A stretch of DNA of 64,000 nucleotides from CAKSST01 sp045535505 (GTDB lineage: Bacteria; Bacillota; Clostridia; Oscillospirales; Acutalibacteraceae). The DNA lies in contig JAZSLU010000032.1 in assembly GCA_045535505.1 (NCBI GenBank), forward strand, positions 3,637 to 67,636. The letters are read 5' to 3'. The notes below the pieces were generated by a model. The model was not told where the DNA came from. It saw only the letters and a program-made list of their open reading frames with translations, and searched no databases. Both the position numbers and the translations under genes were made by a program. Of this stretch, positions 17,139 through 26,294 are shown one piece after another; within the stretch, counting starts at the first letter, position 1; every line of letters begins with the position of its first letter.

Positions 17139-19514
17139 ATGGATTATAATTCGAAAAAACATACCAACGTATTAGAACTTAATAAAGTGCTGGAATTATT
17201 ACGCTCACAGACCACCACCGAGAGTGCTGCCGAAGCGGCTTTGTTGGTTTCGCCATGTTTTGATTTTGAGCAAACAAAAACTTTATTAAGTGAAACTGAT
17301 AACGCATATCGTTTGCTTATGCAATATTCGCCGCCCGGTTTTTCGGGTGCGCACAACGTATCACCTTTGGTATTACAAGCACAAGCGGGTTTAGTTCTTT
17401 CTAAGCAAGAGTTGCTTTGGGTTGCCAGTACACTAAAGGTTGTTCGCATAATGCGTGAATGGCGTGATAATCTTGAAAACACCGATACTATGCTGCTTGA
17501 TAGATTGTTTTTTATTTTATCACCCAATAAATATTTAGAGGATAAGTTGTTTTTTTGCATTAAAAATGCAGATGAACTTAATGACAGCGCATCTGAAAAA
17601 TTGTTTTCCATAAGACGTAAAATTAAGAATTCCGAAAACAATATTCGTGCAAAGCTTGATAAAATTTTGCGTTCAAACAGTACAAGCAAGGTTTTGCAGG
17701 AGGCTATTGTTACACAACGTGACGGACGTTTCGTTGTGCCTGTAAAATATGAATATAAATCACAATTACCGGGTCTTGTGCACGGCTCATCGACGTCGGG
17801 CGCAACATTGTTTGTTGAGCCTATGTCGGTTGTTGAAATTAATAACGAGTTGAAAGTGTTGCAGTCTGAGCAGGAAGAAGAAATTGCTCGTATTTTGGCT
17901 GAATTATCTGCTGAATGTGCGGGTTTTGCCGAGCAGATTTGCCTTTCATGCAAGGCTGTATGCGAACTGGATTTGATTTTTGCAAAGGCAAGACTTGGCA
18001 TTAAAATGAAAGGCTGTGTGCCTAACATTAATGATGATGGTATTATAAGTTTAATCAATGCCCGACATCCGCTTATTGATGAAAACAAGGTTGTTCCCAT
18101 TTCGGTTGATATTGGTGAGAAGTTTGACTCTTTGATAATAACGGGACCTAACACTGGCGGTAAAACAGTAACATTAAAAACATTGGGTCTTTTGCACATG
18201 ATGGCAATGTGCGGTCTTATGATTCCTGCAAGCGAGCAAAGCAAAATTGCCGTGTTTGACAGAATTTTTGCCGATATTGGTGATGAACAGAGCATAGAGC
18301 AGTCACTATCAACCTTTTCGTCACATATTACAAATATAGTTAATATTTTAAAACAGGTTAACTATAACAGTCTTGTTTTGCTTGACGAACTTGGTGCGGG
18401 TACAGACCCCATTGAAGGCGCTGCATTGGCAAAAGCAATTTTGATGACCTTAAAAGACAAGGGCGCTAAAATTGCCGCAACCACACACTATGCCGAACTT
18501 AAAACTTATGCGCTTGAAACCGAGCGGGTTCAAAATGCAGGTTGTGAGTTTGATGTGCAAACATTGCGCCCTACATACCGTATAATTTCAGGTGTGCCGG
18601 GGCGGTCAAACGCTTTTGCAATTTCTTCACGACTGGGTGTTTCTAAAGATATTGTTGACCTTGCAAACAGTATGTTAAGTGACGAACAAAAGCGATTTGA
18701 AAATATAATTGCATCACTTGATGCAGCCAGAAAAGAAGCAGAAAACGACAAAATTGAGGCGGCACGGCTTAGAGCGCAACTTGAAAGTGAAAAGGCGGCA
18801 TCAAGCCGCAAGAATGCCGAAATGGCCGCAAAGACCGATAAGGCTGTTCAAAATGCGCGTGAACAAGCAGAACTCATTGTTGAAAAAACACGTCGTGAGG
18901 CTAACCGCCTTTTAGATGAGTTGAATGCTTTAAAGAAACAGTTTAACCGCAAAAATTCTGCTGAGGTTTTATCTAAAGCGCGTTCCTTAGAGAAAAACGC
19001 TTTTAACAATATACCCAAAAATCAAAAGGCGGATTATGAGCAAATGCCTGAGCTTGACCGTATGATTGAGGTTGGCGATACGGTATTTTTGCCCGCATTT
19101 GATTCTAAAGGTGTTGTTGAAGAGGTATCTGGTAAAAACATCACCGTTTCTTTCGGTTCTGCAAAAATGAGGGTTTCGAGGGATGCAGTTAAATTGATTG
19201 AAGGTGCAAAAGACGAACAACCTGTTTCGAGGAAGGTTACCGGAGTGGTTGGCAAGGCAACACAAGGCGCTGCAAGTCAACTTGATATGAGGGGACTTTC
19301 GTGTGATGAGGGCATTTATCTGCTTGATGGATATATTGATTCGGTTGTGTTGGCAAAGCTTGAAAGTGTGACCATAATACACGGTAAAGGAACAGGTGTG
19401 TTGCGAGATGCAGTACGTAGGCATTTGCGAAAACATAAGGCTGTTGAATCTATTCGCCCAGGCATATTTGGTGAGGGTGAGGATGGAGTTACTGTGGTTA
19501 AAATGAAAAAATAA
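17139..19514 (+). CDS. mutS2: Endonuclease MutS2
   Basis: MutS homologue without mismatch-recognition domains; in Firmicutes it acts on collided ribosomes or on recombination intermediates. The 791-residue product has a lever/core region, Walker A GPNTGGKT, the LLDELGAGTDP Walker B, TTHYAELK, a long Ala/Glu coiled coil (about 515-620), a KOW-like segment and a C-terminal Smr nuclease domain with LDMRG and HGKGTGVLR. The ATG at 17139 is preferred to a TTG at 17127 because AAGGA lies at 17121-17125. It nearly abuts recO. Confidence 0.93.
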   Translation: MDYNSKKHTNVLELNKVLELLRSQTTTESAAEAALLVSPCFDFEQTKTLLSETDNAYRLLMQYSPPGFSGAHNVSPLVLQAQAGLVLSKQELLWVASTLKVVRIMREWRDNLENTDTMLLDRLFFILSPNKYLEDKLFFCIKNADELNDSASEKLFSIRRKIKNSENNIRAKLDKILRSNSTSKVLQEAIVTQRDGRFVVPVKYEYKSQLPGLVHGSSTSGATLFVEPMSVVEINNELKVLQSEQEEEIARILAELSAECAGFAEQICLSCKAVCELDLIFAKARLGIKMKGCVPNINDDGIISLINARHPLIDENKVVPISVDIGEKFDSLIITGPNTGGKTVTLKTLGLLHMMAMCGLMIPASEQSKIAVFDRIFADIGDEQSIEQSLSTFSSHITNIVNILKQVNYNSLVLLDELGAGTDPIEGAALAKAILMTLKDKGAKIAATTHYAELKTYALETERVQNAGCEFDVQTLRPTYRIISGVPGRSNAFAISSRLGVSKDIVDLANSMLSDEQKRFENIIASLDAARKEAENDKIEAARLRAQLESEKAASSRKNAEMAAKTDKAVQNAREQAELIVEKTRREANRLLDELNALKKQFNRKNSAEVLSKARSLEKNAFNNIPKNQKADYEQMPELDRMIEVGDTVFLPAFDSKGVVEEVSGKNITVSFGSAKMRVSRDAVKLIEGAKDEQPVSRKVTGVVGKATQGAASQLDMRGLSCDEGIYLLDGYIDSVVLAKLESVTIIHGKGTGVLRDAVRRHLRKHKAVESIRPGIFGEGEDGVTVVKMKK

Positions 19515-19534
19515 AATGCGTTTTGAGGTCTTGT

Positions 19535-21739
19535 ATGAAAAAAATTATAGCATTCTTAATTTCATTATTTGTGCTTTTGACATTTGCCTTTTTAGGTGTG
19601 TTTTGTGTTGCCGCAAATGCTGAAACGAGCGGATATTTTACATATTCCGTATTGGGCGGTGAGGTAACAATTGAAAGGGTAAACCCTTCTGCTAACGGTG
19701 ATGTTGTTATACCATCAAATTTAGCAGGGTATCCGGTTGTGAGTATAGGTGATTCGGCTTTTGGTGGATGTTCTGATATTATTAGCATAAGCATACCGGC
19801 TAGTGTGAAAAGTATAGGTTCAAGTGCATTTGCCGGTTGCAACTATATTGAAAGAGTGTATATTTTTGACTTAAATGTATGGTGCAATATAAACTTTGAA
19901 AATTACATAGATAATCCACTATATTCTGGTGCGGATTTGTTTTTGAACGGAACAAAAGTAACGGACTTAGTGATACCAAACGATATTAAGAATATTAACG
20001 ATTATGCATTTGTTGGTTGTAACAGCATTAAGAGTGTTCAAGTGCCCAATAATGTTAAAACTATTGGATATATGGCTTTTTTTGGCTGCAATAATCTTGA
20101 AAGTGTAACCATTGGTGAAGGTGTTACTTCAATAAAAGATGCGGCTTTTTTTGAGTGTGCAGGTCTTAAAAACCTTTATATTAACAGCAGTTGCATAACG
20201 AATGTTGGAGATGCTGCATTCTATGGTTGTACAAATGTTAATAGCGTTTATATAACCAATATGGATGCGTGGTGCAATATAAATTTTTCATATTATACAT
20301 CAAACCCTTTATTTACAGGTAACGCAAATTTGTATATAAACGGTAATTTAGTAACAAAAGCAGCTATACCTGAAGGAACCAACGAAATTAAACCCTTCAT
20401 ATTTTATGGTTGCAAAAGCTTAAAAGAGATTTATATACCATCATCTGTTACTTTTATTGGTGCATTGTCATTTGACCAAACAAGCATAGAAACGGTATAT
20501 TTTGGCGGTAGTAAAGAAGAATGGAATGCTATTATAAATGCAGAAAATATTTTGATTGATAATGCACAAAAGGTTTATAATTCGGCAAACATTATGGCTA
20601 CAATTATATCTATAGAGATATGCAATATGCCAGCTGTAACTGAATATTACGAAGGTGCGCAAAGCATTAATCTTGATGGATGTAAAATTAAAATTTACTA
20701 CAGCAACCAAACAACAAAAGAAATTTCTGTTTTGCATGATATGGTTTCGGGTTTTGATGCATCAAAAATTGGGAAACAGAAAATTTTTATAAATTATGAT
20801 GGATTTATTGTTGAATTTGAAGTTACGATTAAAGAGAAAGAAATATCAGCGGTGGCTCTTTTGGCAAAACCCTACAAAACGGTTTGCATTATGGGTCAAA
20901 CTCTTGATGTGTCAGGTGGGAAACTTGCGGTTTGTTATACCGACGGAACTTATAAAAATGTAGCAATTACACCAGAAATGGTGAGTGGATTTGACTGTAA
21001 TGTTTTAGGATTACAGGTTGTATATGTTTACTACAAGTCATATATTGTTGAATTTGTTGTCAATGTTATACCAAAACCACAGGTGTCCTTTGCTGTTATA
21101 AGAATAGAAAATGGGATAAAAACGCTTGATATTTACGTTAATTTAAACGATGTTGAAAATTATAAAAATTTAAAATTAGAGGTTAATGGCGAGACTATTG
21201 ATTCATATAAAACAATTGGAAATGATTTAGTTTACAGCATTGATATATATGATAATTTTTTGTTTAAAATTAAGTTAAATGATTCAAAAAATTGCTATGA
21301 TGAAAGGGAGTATAATCTTAAATCATTTAACAGGACAAAGGATGGGTGCTATATATTCGTGCAGGATATTAAAAGAGGTGACGCCAATGGTGATGGAAAT
21401 ATTGATATTAAAGATTTGGTTAGAGTGAAAAAAATTGTTGCCGAATTAGCCGAAGATAAGGGTACCGCTGATGTTAGCCAAAACGGAAGCGTCACGTCAA
21501 GCGACCTTACGTCACTTGCAAGAGTGCTTATTAATTCAAAAAAGGGTATTGAGGCGTTAAAAGTTGTTTTTGAAGATGATGAAGGAAACATTTTGCAAAC
21601 CATGTATATACCAAAAGGTTTTGGCGTAAAACCAACGATAATACCAAGAAAAGAAGGATATGTTTTTAACGGTTGGGACCAAAAGTTATCAAATATAATT
21701 ATAGACAAAATAGTAACAGCTAAATTTTCTGTTGCATAA
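19535..21739 (+). CDS. Secreted BspA-type leucine-rich-repeat protein with dockerin
   Basis: A 734-residue exported protein. A Sec signal peptide (KK, a long hydrophobic core, cut near VAANA-ET) is followed by BspA/treponemal leucine-rich repeats (about 50-345), each with a pattern like IPxxVxxIGxxAFxGC. Two bacterial Ig-like domains follow (about 365-435 and 445-515), both with a SGFD segment and a VEF-V end. A type I dockerin starts near 616 with a complete calcium loop (DANGDGNIDIKD) and a second, less perfect one. A final InlB/Listeria-Bacteroides-type repeat follows (FEDDEGN ... GYVFNGWD). The dockerin implies docking to a cohesin scaffold elsewhere. The ATG has GAGGT 5 nt upstream and follows mutS2 by 20 nt. 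Confidence 0.88.
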   Translation: MKKIIAFLISLFVLLTFAFLGVFCVAANAETSGYFTYSVLGGEVTIERVNPSANGDVVIPSNLAGYPVVSIGDSAFGGCSDIISISIPASVKSIGSSAFAGCNYIERVYIFDLNVWCNINFENYIDNPLYSGADLFLNGTKVTDLVIPNDIKNINDYAFVGCNSIKSVQVPNNVKTIGYMAFFGCNNLESVTIGEGVTSIKDAAFFECAGLKNLYINSSCITNVGDAAFYGCTNVNSVYITNMDAWCNINFSYYTSNPLFTGNANLYINGNLVTKAAIPEGTNEIKPFIFYGCKSLKEIYIPSSVTFIGALSFDQTSIETVYFGGSKEEWNAIINAENILIDNAQKVYNSANIMATIISIEICNMPAVTEYYEGAQSINLDGCKIKIYYSNQTTKEISVLHDMVSGFDASKIGKQKIFINYDGFIVEFEVTIKEKEISAVALLAKPYKTVCIMGQTLDVSGGKLAVCYTDGTYKNVAITPEMVSGFDCNVLGLQVVYVYYKSYIVEFVVNVIPKPQVSFAVIRIENGIKTLDIYVNLNDVENYKNLKLEVNGETIDSYKTIGNDLVYSIDIYDNFLFKIKLNDSKNCYDEREYNLKSFNRTKDGCYIFVQDIKRGDANGDGNIDIKDLVRVKKIVAELAEDKGTADVSQNGSVTSSDLTSLARVLINSKKGIEALKVVFEDDEGNILQTMYIPKGFGVKPTIIPRKEGYVFNGWDQKLSNIIIDKIVTAKFSVA

Positions 21740-21741
21740 AA

Positions 21742-21773
21742 TAAAGCGGTTGGCAATCCTGCCAACCGCTTTA
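21742..21773. terminator. Bidirectional terminator between the dockerin gene and lysC
   Basis: TAAAGCGGTTGGCA (21742-21755) pairs with TGCCAACCGCTTTA (21760-21773) around an ATCC loop, lying between convergent genes. Confidence 0.85.
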
Positions 21774-21785
21774 ATATATCATAAA

Positions 21786-22256
21786 TTAGTCTAAAAATGC
21801 ATCATGTACCGCATTAAGAGCTTTAACACCGTGTTCTGCATCAATTAAAACAGAAATTTTAATTTCGCTTGTTGAAATCATCTGAATGTTAACATCGGCA
21901 TTGTAAAGAGCGCCAAACATTTTTGAAGCAACGCCGGGATGTGTTTCCATACCTGCGCCTACAACAGAAAGTTTGCAGATGTTAGAATCTTGAGATACGT
22001 TTTGATAATTAAGAACATCTTTAAGTTCTTCTATTGCAGCAATTGCATCGTTTGCTTGGTCTTTTGAAACGGTAAAAGCAATATCTTTTGTTCCGTCACG
22101 GCCAATTGACTGAAGAATGATGTCAACGTTTGCATTTTTCTTTGCAAGTTTCTCAAAGAGCTTATACGCAACACCGGGGGTGTCCTGAAGTCCTGTTAAA
22201 GAAATTCGGCAAATTTTGTCGTCAAGGGCTACGCCTTTAATAAGAGTTTTTTCCAT
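21786..22256 (-). CDS. lysC: Aspartate kinase beta subunit from an internal lysC start
   Basis: Inside lysC an AAAGGAG ribosome site (complement of 22266-22272) stands 9 nt before the in-frame codon Met247 (complement of 22254-22256), which begins MEKTLIKGVALDDK. Initiation here would give a 156-residue protein holding only the ACT regulatory domains. Bacillus subtilis aspartokinase II is known to be an alpha2-beta2 enzyme made this way, with its internal start at nearly the same codon. The site is seen; its use is inferred. Confidence 0.7.
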   Translation of the reverse strand: MEKTLIKGVALDDKICRISLTGLQDTPGVAYKLFEKLAKKNANVDIILQSIGRDGTKDIAFTVSKDQANDAIAAIEELKDVLNYQNVSQDSNICKLSVVGAGMETHPGVASKMFGALYNADVNIQMISTSEIKISVLIDAEHGVKALNAVHDAFLD

Positions 22257-22994
22257 ACTTGTTATCTCCTTTACAATGGTTCCGGGTTTGGGGTCAATGC
22301 TTGAGAGAACTTCGAGTTCTACACAGAATTTTTTTGCCATTTCAACCGAACGGTTGTTAAGAACCTGTGCGCCTAAGGTTGCAAGTTCAAGCATTTCGTC
22401 ATAAGTGATTTCTGAAAGTTTTCTTGCTGTTTTAACTTTGCGGGGGTCAGCTGTATAAACGCCGTCAACATCGGTGTAAATTTGACAGCGGTCAGCGTGA
22501 AGTGCAGCTGCTAAAGCAACAGCGCTTGTGTCTGAGCCGCCACGACCCAGAGTAGTGATGTCTTGGTTATCGCATATACCTTGGAAACCTGCAACGATAA
22601 CAATTTTCTTTTGTGCAAGTTCGGACGAGATGCGGTCGGCTTTTATTTTGCGAATACGTGCGGCTGAATAAGCAGAGTTGGTGTTAAAACCTGCCTGCCA
22701 ACCCAAAAGTGAAATTGCGGGGCAACCAATTTTTTGAATTGCCATTGTAAGCAGGGAAGCCGAAATTTGTTCACCTGCCGAGAGCAACATATCCATCTCG
22801 CGCTTTGAGTTTCCGTTAGGATTGATTTCAAGCGCTTTGTCAATGAGATCATCGGTTGTGTCACCCTGTGCGGAAACTACTACAACAACATCATTTCCTG
22901 CGAGGTAATCTTTTGTGATGATGTTTGCTACTCTAAAAACGCACTCAGCATTTTTAACAGAGCTTCCGCCAAATTTTTTTACTATAAGAGCCAT
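21786..22994 (-). CDS. lysC: Aspartate kinase (alpha product)
   Basis: Phosphorylates L-aspartate, the entry step to lysine, threonine and methionine. The 402-residue product begins VKKFGGSSV (nucleotide-binding KFGGSS), contains GRGGSDTSA and DVDGVYTADPR, and ends with two ACT domains that bind feedback inhibitors. SD AGGAGG (complement of 23002-23008) lies about 8 nt before the ATG. It is the last gene of pheB-hom-lysC and resembles the lysine-sensitive Bacillus type with an internal start (see the next entry). No lysine riboswitch is seen; the operon promoter lies upstream of pheB. Confidence 0.95.
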   Translation of the reverse strand: MALIVKKFGGSSVKNAECVFRVANIITKDYLAGNDVVVVVSAQGDTTDDLIDKALEINPNGNSKREMDMLLSAGEQISASLLTMAIQKIGCPAISLLGWQAGFNTNSAYSAARIRKIKADRISSELAQKKIVIVAGFQGICDNQDITTLGRGGSDTSAVALAAALHADRCQIYTDVDGVYTADPRKVKTARKLSEITYDEMLELATLGAQVLNNRSVEMAKKFCVELEVLSSIDPKPGTIVKEITSMEKTLIKGVALDDKICRISLTGLQDTPGVAYKLFEKLAKKNANVDIILQSIGRDGTKDIAFTVSKDQANDAIAAIEELKDVLNYQNVSQDSNICKLSVVGAGMETHPGVASKMFGALYNADVNIQMISTSEIKISVLIDAEHGVKALNAVHDAFLD

Positions 22995-23035
22995 ATTAAA
23001 TTCCTCCTGATAAGGCTACATTATTACTTTATAAA

Positions 23036-24268
23036 TTATTCAACAATGTGAAGGATGTGAACGTCATTTAATTCATCGATGCTATTTATTGTTTTAATAA
23101 GTTGGTCTTCGTCTGCTTTTGCGGTGACAAAAGCAATCTCTTTATAGGGTTGGTTGTTAAGCTCAATAAACTCAACACCCTCAAGTTTTGCGCTAACAGC
23201 AGTTTTTGCAATATCATAATCTTCGCAGGCGGCACGAACGTAAAGACGTGATGCTTCACCGAATGTGTTTGAAACGTAATCGTCACTGCCGTCTTGCCAG
23301 AAAATTTGTTTTCTGGTTACTTTGTGTTTTGCACAGTCAATTACATCAGCAACAACGGCACTGGCGGTAGGTGCTTTGCCTGCGCCTCTGCCGTAGAACA
23401 TTACATCACCCACATAATCGCCGCGTACCATAATCGCATTGAAAACATCGTTAACTCCCGCAAGAATGTGACTGTTTTTAAGCAAAACAGGGTAAACACC
23501 TGCCCAAACTTTGCCATCGGCAGTCTTTTTTGCACGACCAACGAGCTTGATGTTGCAGTCGCAAGCGTGTGCGTAAGCAAAATCTGCACAAGTGATTTTT
23601 GTAATACCTTCAGCATTTATTTGATTGGGATAAATATGTTTTCCAAAAGCAAGAGAAGCTAAAATGCAAATTTTTCTCTGAGCATCTATACCGTCAATAT
23701 CGCTTGATGGGTCGCGCTCTGCATAGCCAAGACGTTGTGCATCGGCTAAAACACTGTCGAAGTCGCTGCCTTCGGTATCCATTTTTGTTAATATGTAGTT
23801 TGTGGTGCCGTTTAATATACCAATGATTTCGCAAATGTTATTTGCGCTAAGACATTGTGCCATCGGTCTAATAACAGGGATGCCGCCGCAAACACTTGCC
23901 TCAAACATAAAGTTAACGTTCTTTTCTTTTGCGGCGCTAAGAAGGTCATATCCTTTTTCGGCAACAAGTTCTTTGTTTGAGGTAACAACACTTTTACCTG
24001 CCAACAAACAGCGCTTGACAAAATCATAAGCGGGGTTAACGCCACCCATAACTTCAACAACAATATCAATTTCTTCGTCATTGATAATATCGTCAAAGTT
24101 CTTTGTAAAAAGATTTTTATATTCAACATCAAAATCACGGAGGTCGAGAATGCGTTTAAGGCGAATATCCTGCTGTGAGTTATTATCAACAGTAGGTTTG
24201 TTATTCAACAAAATTTCAGCCACACCTGAGCCGACAACGCCATGACCCATTATTGCAACATTAATCAT
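23036..24268 (-). CDS. hom: Homoserine dehydrogenase
   Basis: NAD(P)-dependent reduction of aspartate semialdehyde to homoserine, the branch toward threonine and methionine. The 410-residue product has a Rossmann start (VAIMGHGVVGSGV), VVTSNKELVAEKG, GGIPVIRP, ILNGTTNYILT and GYAERDPSSDIDGIDAQRK, then a C-terminal ACT domain (about 335-410). SD GGTGAT precedes the ATG. It lies between pheB and lysC and is presumably transcribed with them. Confidence 0.95.
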   Translation of the reverse strand: MINVAIMGHGVVGSGVAEILLNNKPTVDNNSQQDIRLKRILDLRDFDVEYKNLFTKNFDDIINDEEIDIVVEVMGGVNPAYDFVKRCLLAGKSVVTSNKELVAEKGYDLLSAAKEKNVNFMFEASVCGGIPVIRPMAQCLSANNICEIIGILNGTTNYILTKMDTEGSDFDSVLADAQRLGYAERDPSSDIDGIDAQRKICILASLAFGKHIYPNQINAEGITKITCADFAYAHACDCNIKLVGRAKKTADGKVWAGVYPVLLKNSHILAGVNDVFNAIMVRGDYVGDVMFYGRGAGKAPTASAVVADVIDCAKHKVTRKQIFWQDGSDDYVSNTFGEASRLYVRAACEDYDIAKTAVSAKLEGVEFIELNNQPYKEIAFVTAKADEDQLIKTINSIDELNDVHILHIVE

Positions 24269-24298
24269 AAAAAATCACCATTACCTTTAAAATTTATA

Positions 24299-24733
24299 TT
24301 ATACTGTGCGATGAACGGCCTTGACGCCTGAAATTTTAAGAATTTCACTTTTTAAGTGTTCATAGCTTGTGAGTTCGTTATTTATTCTAATAGAAAAAGA
24401 AACAGATGCGATGCTGTCAACCGGTTGGCTTTGGTTAACCGTTATAATATTTGCGCCCAGGTCATAAAGCCGCGAGAGCACGTTTGACAAAACACCGGCT
24501 TTATCGGCTAAAGAAGCGGTGAAGTTTAACACTGTACCACTTACTTCGGGAATATAACGGAAAACGTGACCTCTGTATTTGTAAAAAACGCTGCGTGAAA
24601 TACCAGCCATACGAACTGCTTCGGTTATGTTTTGTGCGGTACCGTCAGAGAGCATCTCTTTGGCGTTTAGCACCTTTACAAAAACGTCCGGAAGAACATC
24701 GGCGGTAATTATTAATCTGTCATCAATATTCAT
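24299..24733 (-). CDS. pheB: ACT-domain protein PheB
   Basis: A 144-residue protein with an N-terminal helix-turn-helix-like segment (ITEAVRMAGISRSVFYKYRGHVF) and a C-terminal ACT domain (about 65-144), the PheB/UPF0735 layout. ACT domains sense amino acids; a regulatory role in amino-acid synthesis is likely but unproven. It heads the operon pheB-hom-lysC, close to its own promoter. Confidence 0.88.
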   Translation of the reverse strand: MNIDDRLIITADVLPDVFVKVLNAKEMLSDGTAQNITEAVRMAGISRSVFYKYRGHVFRYIPEVSGTVLNFTASLADKAGVLSNVLSRLYDLGANIITVNQSQPVDSIASVSFSIRINNELTSYEHLKSEILKISGVKAVHRTV

Positions 24734-24778
24734 TAGAAATGTCCACCACCCAAGAACAGTCGTATTTCAACGGTGTAT

Positions 24779-24807
24779 ATTGTAACATATCTAAAACAAA
24801 AAAGCAA
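24779..24807 (-). promoter_or_regulatory. Promoter of pheB-hom-lysC
   Basis: On the minus strand TTGCTT (complement of 24802-24807) and TACAAT (complement of 24779-24784) have a 17-bp spacer. The leader is only about 40 nt, too short for a T-box or lysine riboswitch. Confidence 0.65.
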
Positions 24808-24832
24808 GTATAAAAATTTAATAATTTTTTTA

Positions 24833-24861
24833 TTGCTAAATTGTGTCCAATGGGTTAATAT
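24833..24861 (+). promoter_or_regulatory. Promoter of the ytvI-like gene
   Basis: TTGCTA (24833-24838) and TAATAT (24856-24861) are spaced by 17 bp. The promoter is divergent from the pheB promoter, with the two -35 regions about 25 bp apart. Confidence 0.5.
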
Positions 24862-24882
24862 TACTATATAGAGGTGATTTTT

Positions 24883-25941
24883 ATGTTTTCTATGGAAAAC
24901 AAGAAAAGGTTTTTAATTAATGCGGCCTTTTTTACGTTGGTTATACTAATTATTTATTTTGTTTTTAAATCACTACTTGTTTATTTAATGCCTTTTGTTA
25001 TTGCGGTTTTACTTGCGGCTTTATTGCAAAGACCCGCTCGTTTTTTGCACCGCAAAATAAAAATACCCAAATCAATATGTTCGGTAGGTCTTGTTTTATT
25101 AACCTACATCTTGGCAATAGTTATTACGGGAACAATAGTTTATTTTTTGTATCAGCAATTGTATGGCTTTTTTACTAATTTGCAGTCCTTTGTTCCTCAG
25201 ATAAACGAGTTTATTGAAAAAATTAAAAACTTTGCTATTTCTGTTATGGACAACATACCAAATGGTGTGATGGAACATCTTAACACGTTGCCTTCAACAG
25301 CTGTTAACGGAATTGCTTCAAAAGCCACTGCGGTGTTGTCAGGTTTTGCATCAAGCGTGGTAACATCTACGCCTCAAATTCTTATAAGTGCAATCGTAAC
25401 GGTTGTTGCAAGTTGCTATATTGCGGCTGATTATGATTATCTTTATGAATATTTTACTGCTAATGCGCCTCGTAAATTGACTCTTCTTTTTAACGACATT
25501 AAATCGATGGCTTCCCAAACAATAGTTAAGGTTGTACGTGGATATTTATTGCTTATGCTGTTAACCTTTGGAGAGTTAACAATAACTTTCTATATTCTTG
25601 GTGTTAAATATGCTGTTGTTGTAGCAGCCATTGTTTCCATTATTGATATTTTGCCTGTCCTGGGAACAGGAACGGTGCTTATTCCATGGGCAATAATTTC
25701 GCTTATAAACGGAAATTATTTAGTTGGCATAGGTTTGCTGGTGGCGTACGTTGTAATCACTATTGTGAGAAATTTCCTTGAACCTAAAATTATTGGAAAA
25801 CAGGTTGGACTTTATCCGCTCTTGACATTAATTGCAATTTTTATTGGTTTAAAACTATTTGGTGTTTTGGGAATGCTGTTACTGCCGGTTGTGTTAATTT
25901 TGCTTATTAACCTTTACAGAAAAGGCAGTTATAAACTATAA
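24883..25941 (+). CDS. AI-2E family membrane protein, probably sporulation protein YtvI
   Basis: A 352-residue membrane protein with about seven to eight membrane segments and the AI-2E/PerM family layout: two N-terminal helices, a long amphipathic soluble section (about 90-150), then the DILPVLGTGTVLIPWAIISL block and EPKIIGKQVGLYPLLTLIAIFIGLKLFG near the C-terminus. The length and pattern fit YtvI of spore formers better than long AI-2 exporters, but family members have varied substrates, including ion antiport, so transport function is open. GAGGTGA lies 5 nt before the ATG. Confidence 0.78.
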   Translation: MFSMENKKRFLINAAFFTLVILIIYFVFKSLLVYLMPFVIAVLLAALLQRPARFLHRKIKIPKSICSVGLVLLTYILAIVITGTIVYFLYQQLYGFFTNLQSFVPQINEFIEKIKNFAISVMDNIPNGVMEHLNTLPSTAVNGIASKATAVLSGFASSVVTSTPQILISAIVTVVASCYIAADYDYLYEYFTANAPRKLTLLFNDIKSMASQTIVKVVRGYLLLMLLTFGELTITFYILGVKYAVVVAAIVSIIDILPVLGTGTVLIPWAIISLINGNYLVGIGLLVAYVVITIVRNFLEPKIIGKQVGLYPLLTLIAIFIGLKLFGVLGMLLLPVVLILLINLYRKGSYKL

Positions 25942-25960
25942 AATGTTATTGCTTTTTTAA

Positions 25961-25990
25961 AAAAAGATACCGTTTTTTCGGTATCTTTTT
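25961..25990 (+). terminator. Terminator after the ytvI-like gene
   Basis: AAAAAGATACCG (25961-25972) and CGGTATCTTTTT (25979-25990) form a 12-bp stem with a T6 loop, followed by TT. Confidence 0.88.
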
Positions 25991-25996
25991 TTGTTT

Positions 25997-26025
25997 TTGC
26001 AGACATAAAGGCAAATGCATAATAT
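25997..26025 (+). promoter_or_regulatory. Promoter of the DUF3343 gene
   Basis: TTGCAG (25997-26002) and TAATAT (26020-26025) are separated by 17 bp, directly after the preceding terminator. Confidence 0.5.
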
Positions 26026-26067
26026 GTATTGGGGGAAAGCGTATTTGTTATGTTAGGAGTTGATTAA

Positions 26068-26283
26068 ATGACAAGATTGTTTATTGCTACTAAAACTGCA
26101 ACGTACGCAATGAAATACCGAGACCTATTAAAGAGCAAAGGATATAATGCGACTGTAGAAAAAAGAACATCTATGGTACAGGGTGGCTGTTCGTACGGAG
26201 TGGTTGTTAATGCAAACAAGGAAGCGGTTCAAAAAATTTTTTCACAAAACGATATAAAGGTTTTTAAAATTTATGAAATATAA
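26068..26283 (+). CDS. DUF3343 protein (putative Se/S carrier-like)
   Basis: A 71-residue protein with the DUF3343 layout: beta-alpha-beta start (RLFIATKTATYAMKYRDLLKSKGY), the central GGCSYGVVV with a single conserved Cys, and a C-terminal strand KVFKIYEI. The family is described as a possible selenium or sulfur carrier, based mainly on its gene neighbours. Here it precedes a class V aminotransferase of the cysteine desulfurase/selenocysteine lyase type by 11 nt, which fits a sulfur-delivery pair. The Cys near residue 41 would be the carrier residue. Confidence 0.8.
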   Translation: MTRLFIATKTATYAMKYRDLLKSKGYNATVEKRTSMVQGGCSYGVVVNANKEAVQKIFSQNDIKVFKIYEI

Positions 26284-26294
26284 AGGGGTGAAGA

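Noticed and set aside
17144..18295. 383-codon open frame antisense to mutS2
   Set aside because: Low-complexity Ser/Leu composition typical of a shadow frame; mutS2 is certain on the other strand.
19700..20550. Repeated motifs in the dockerin gene as a DNA repeat array or CRISPR
   Set aside because: The repeats are degenerate protein-level leucine-rich repeats, not conserved DNA repeats with spacers.
24734..24882. Lysine riboswitch or T-box ahead of the aspartate-family operon
   Set aside because: The leader from the predicted start to pheB is only about 40 nt, too short for either.
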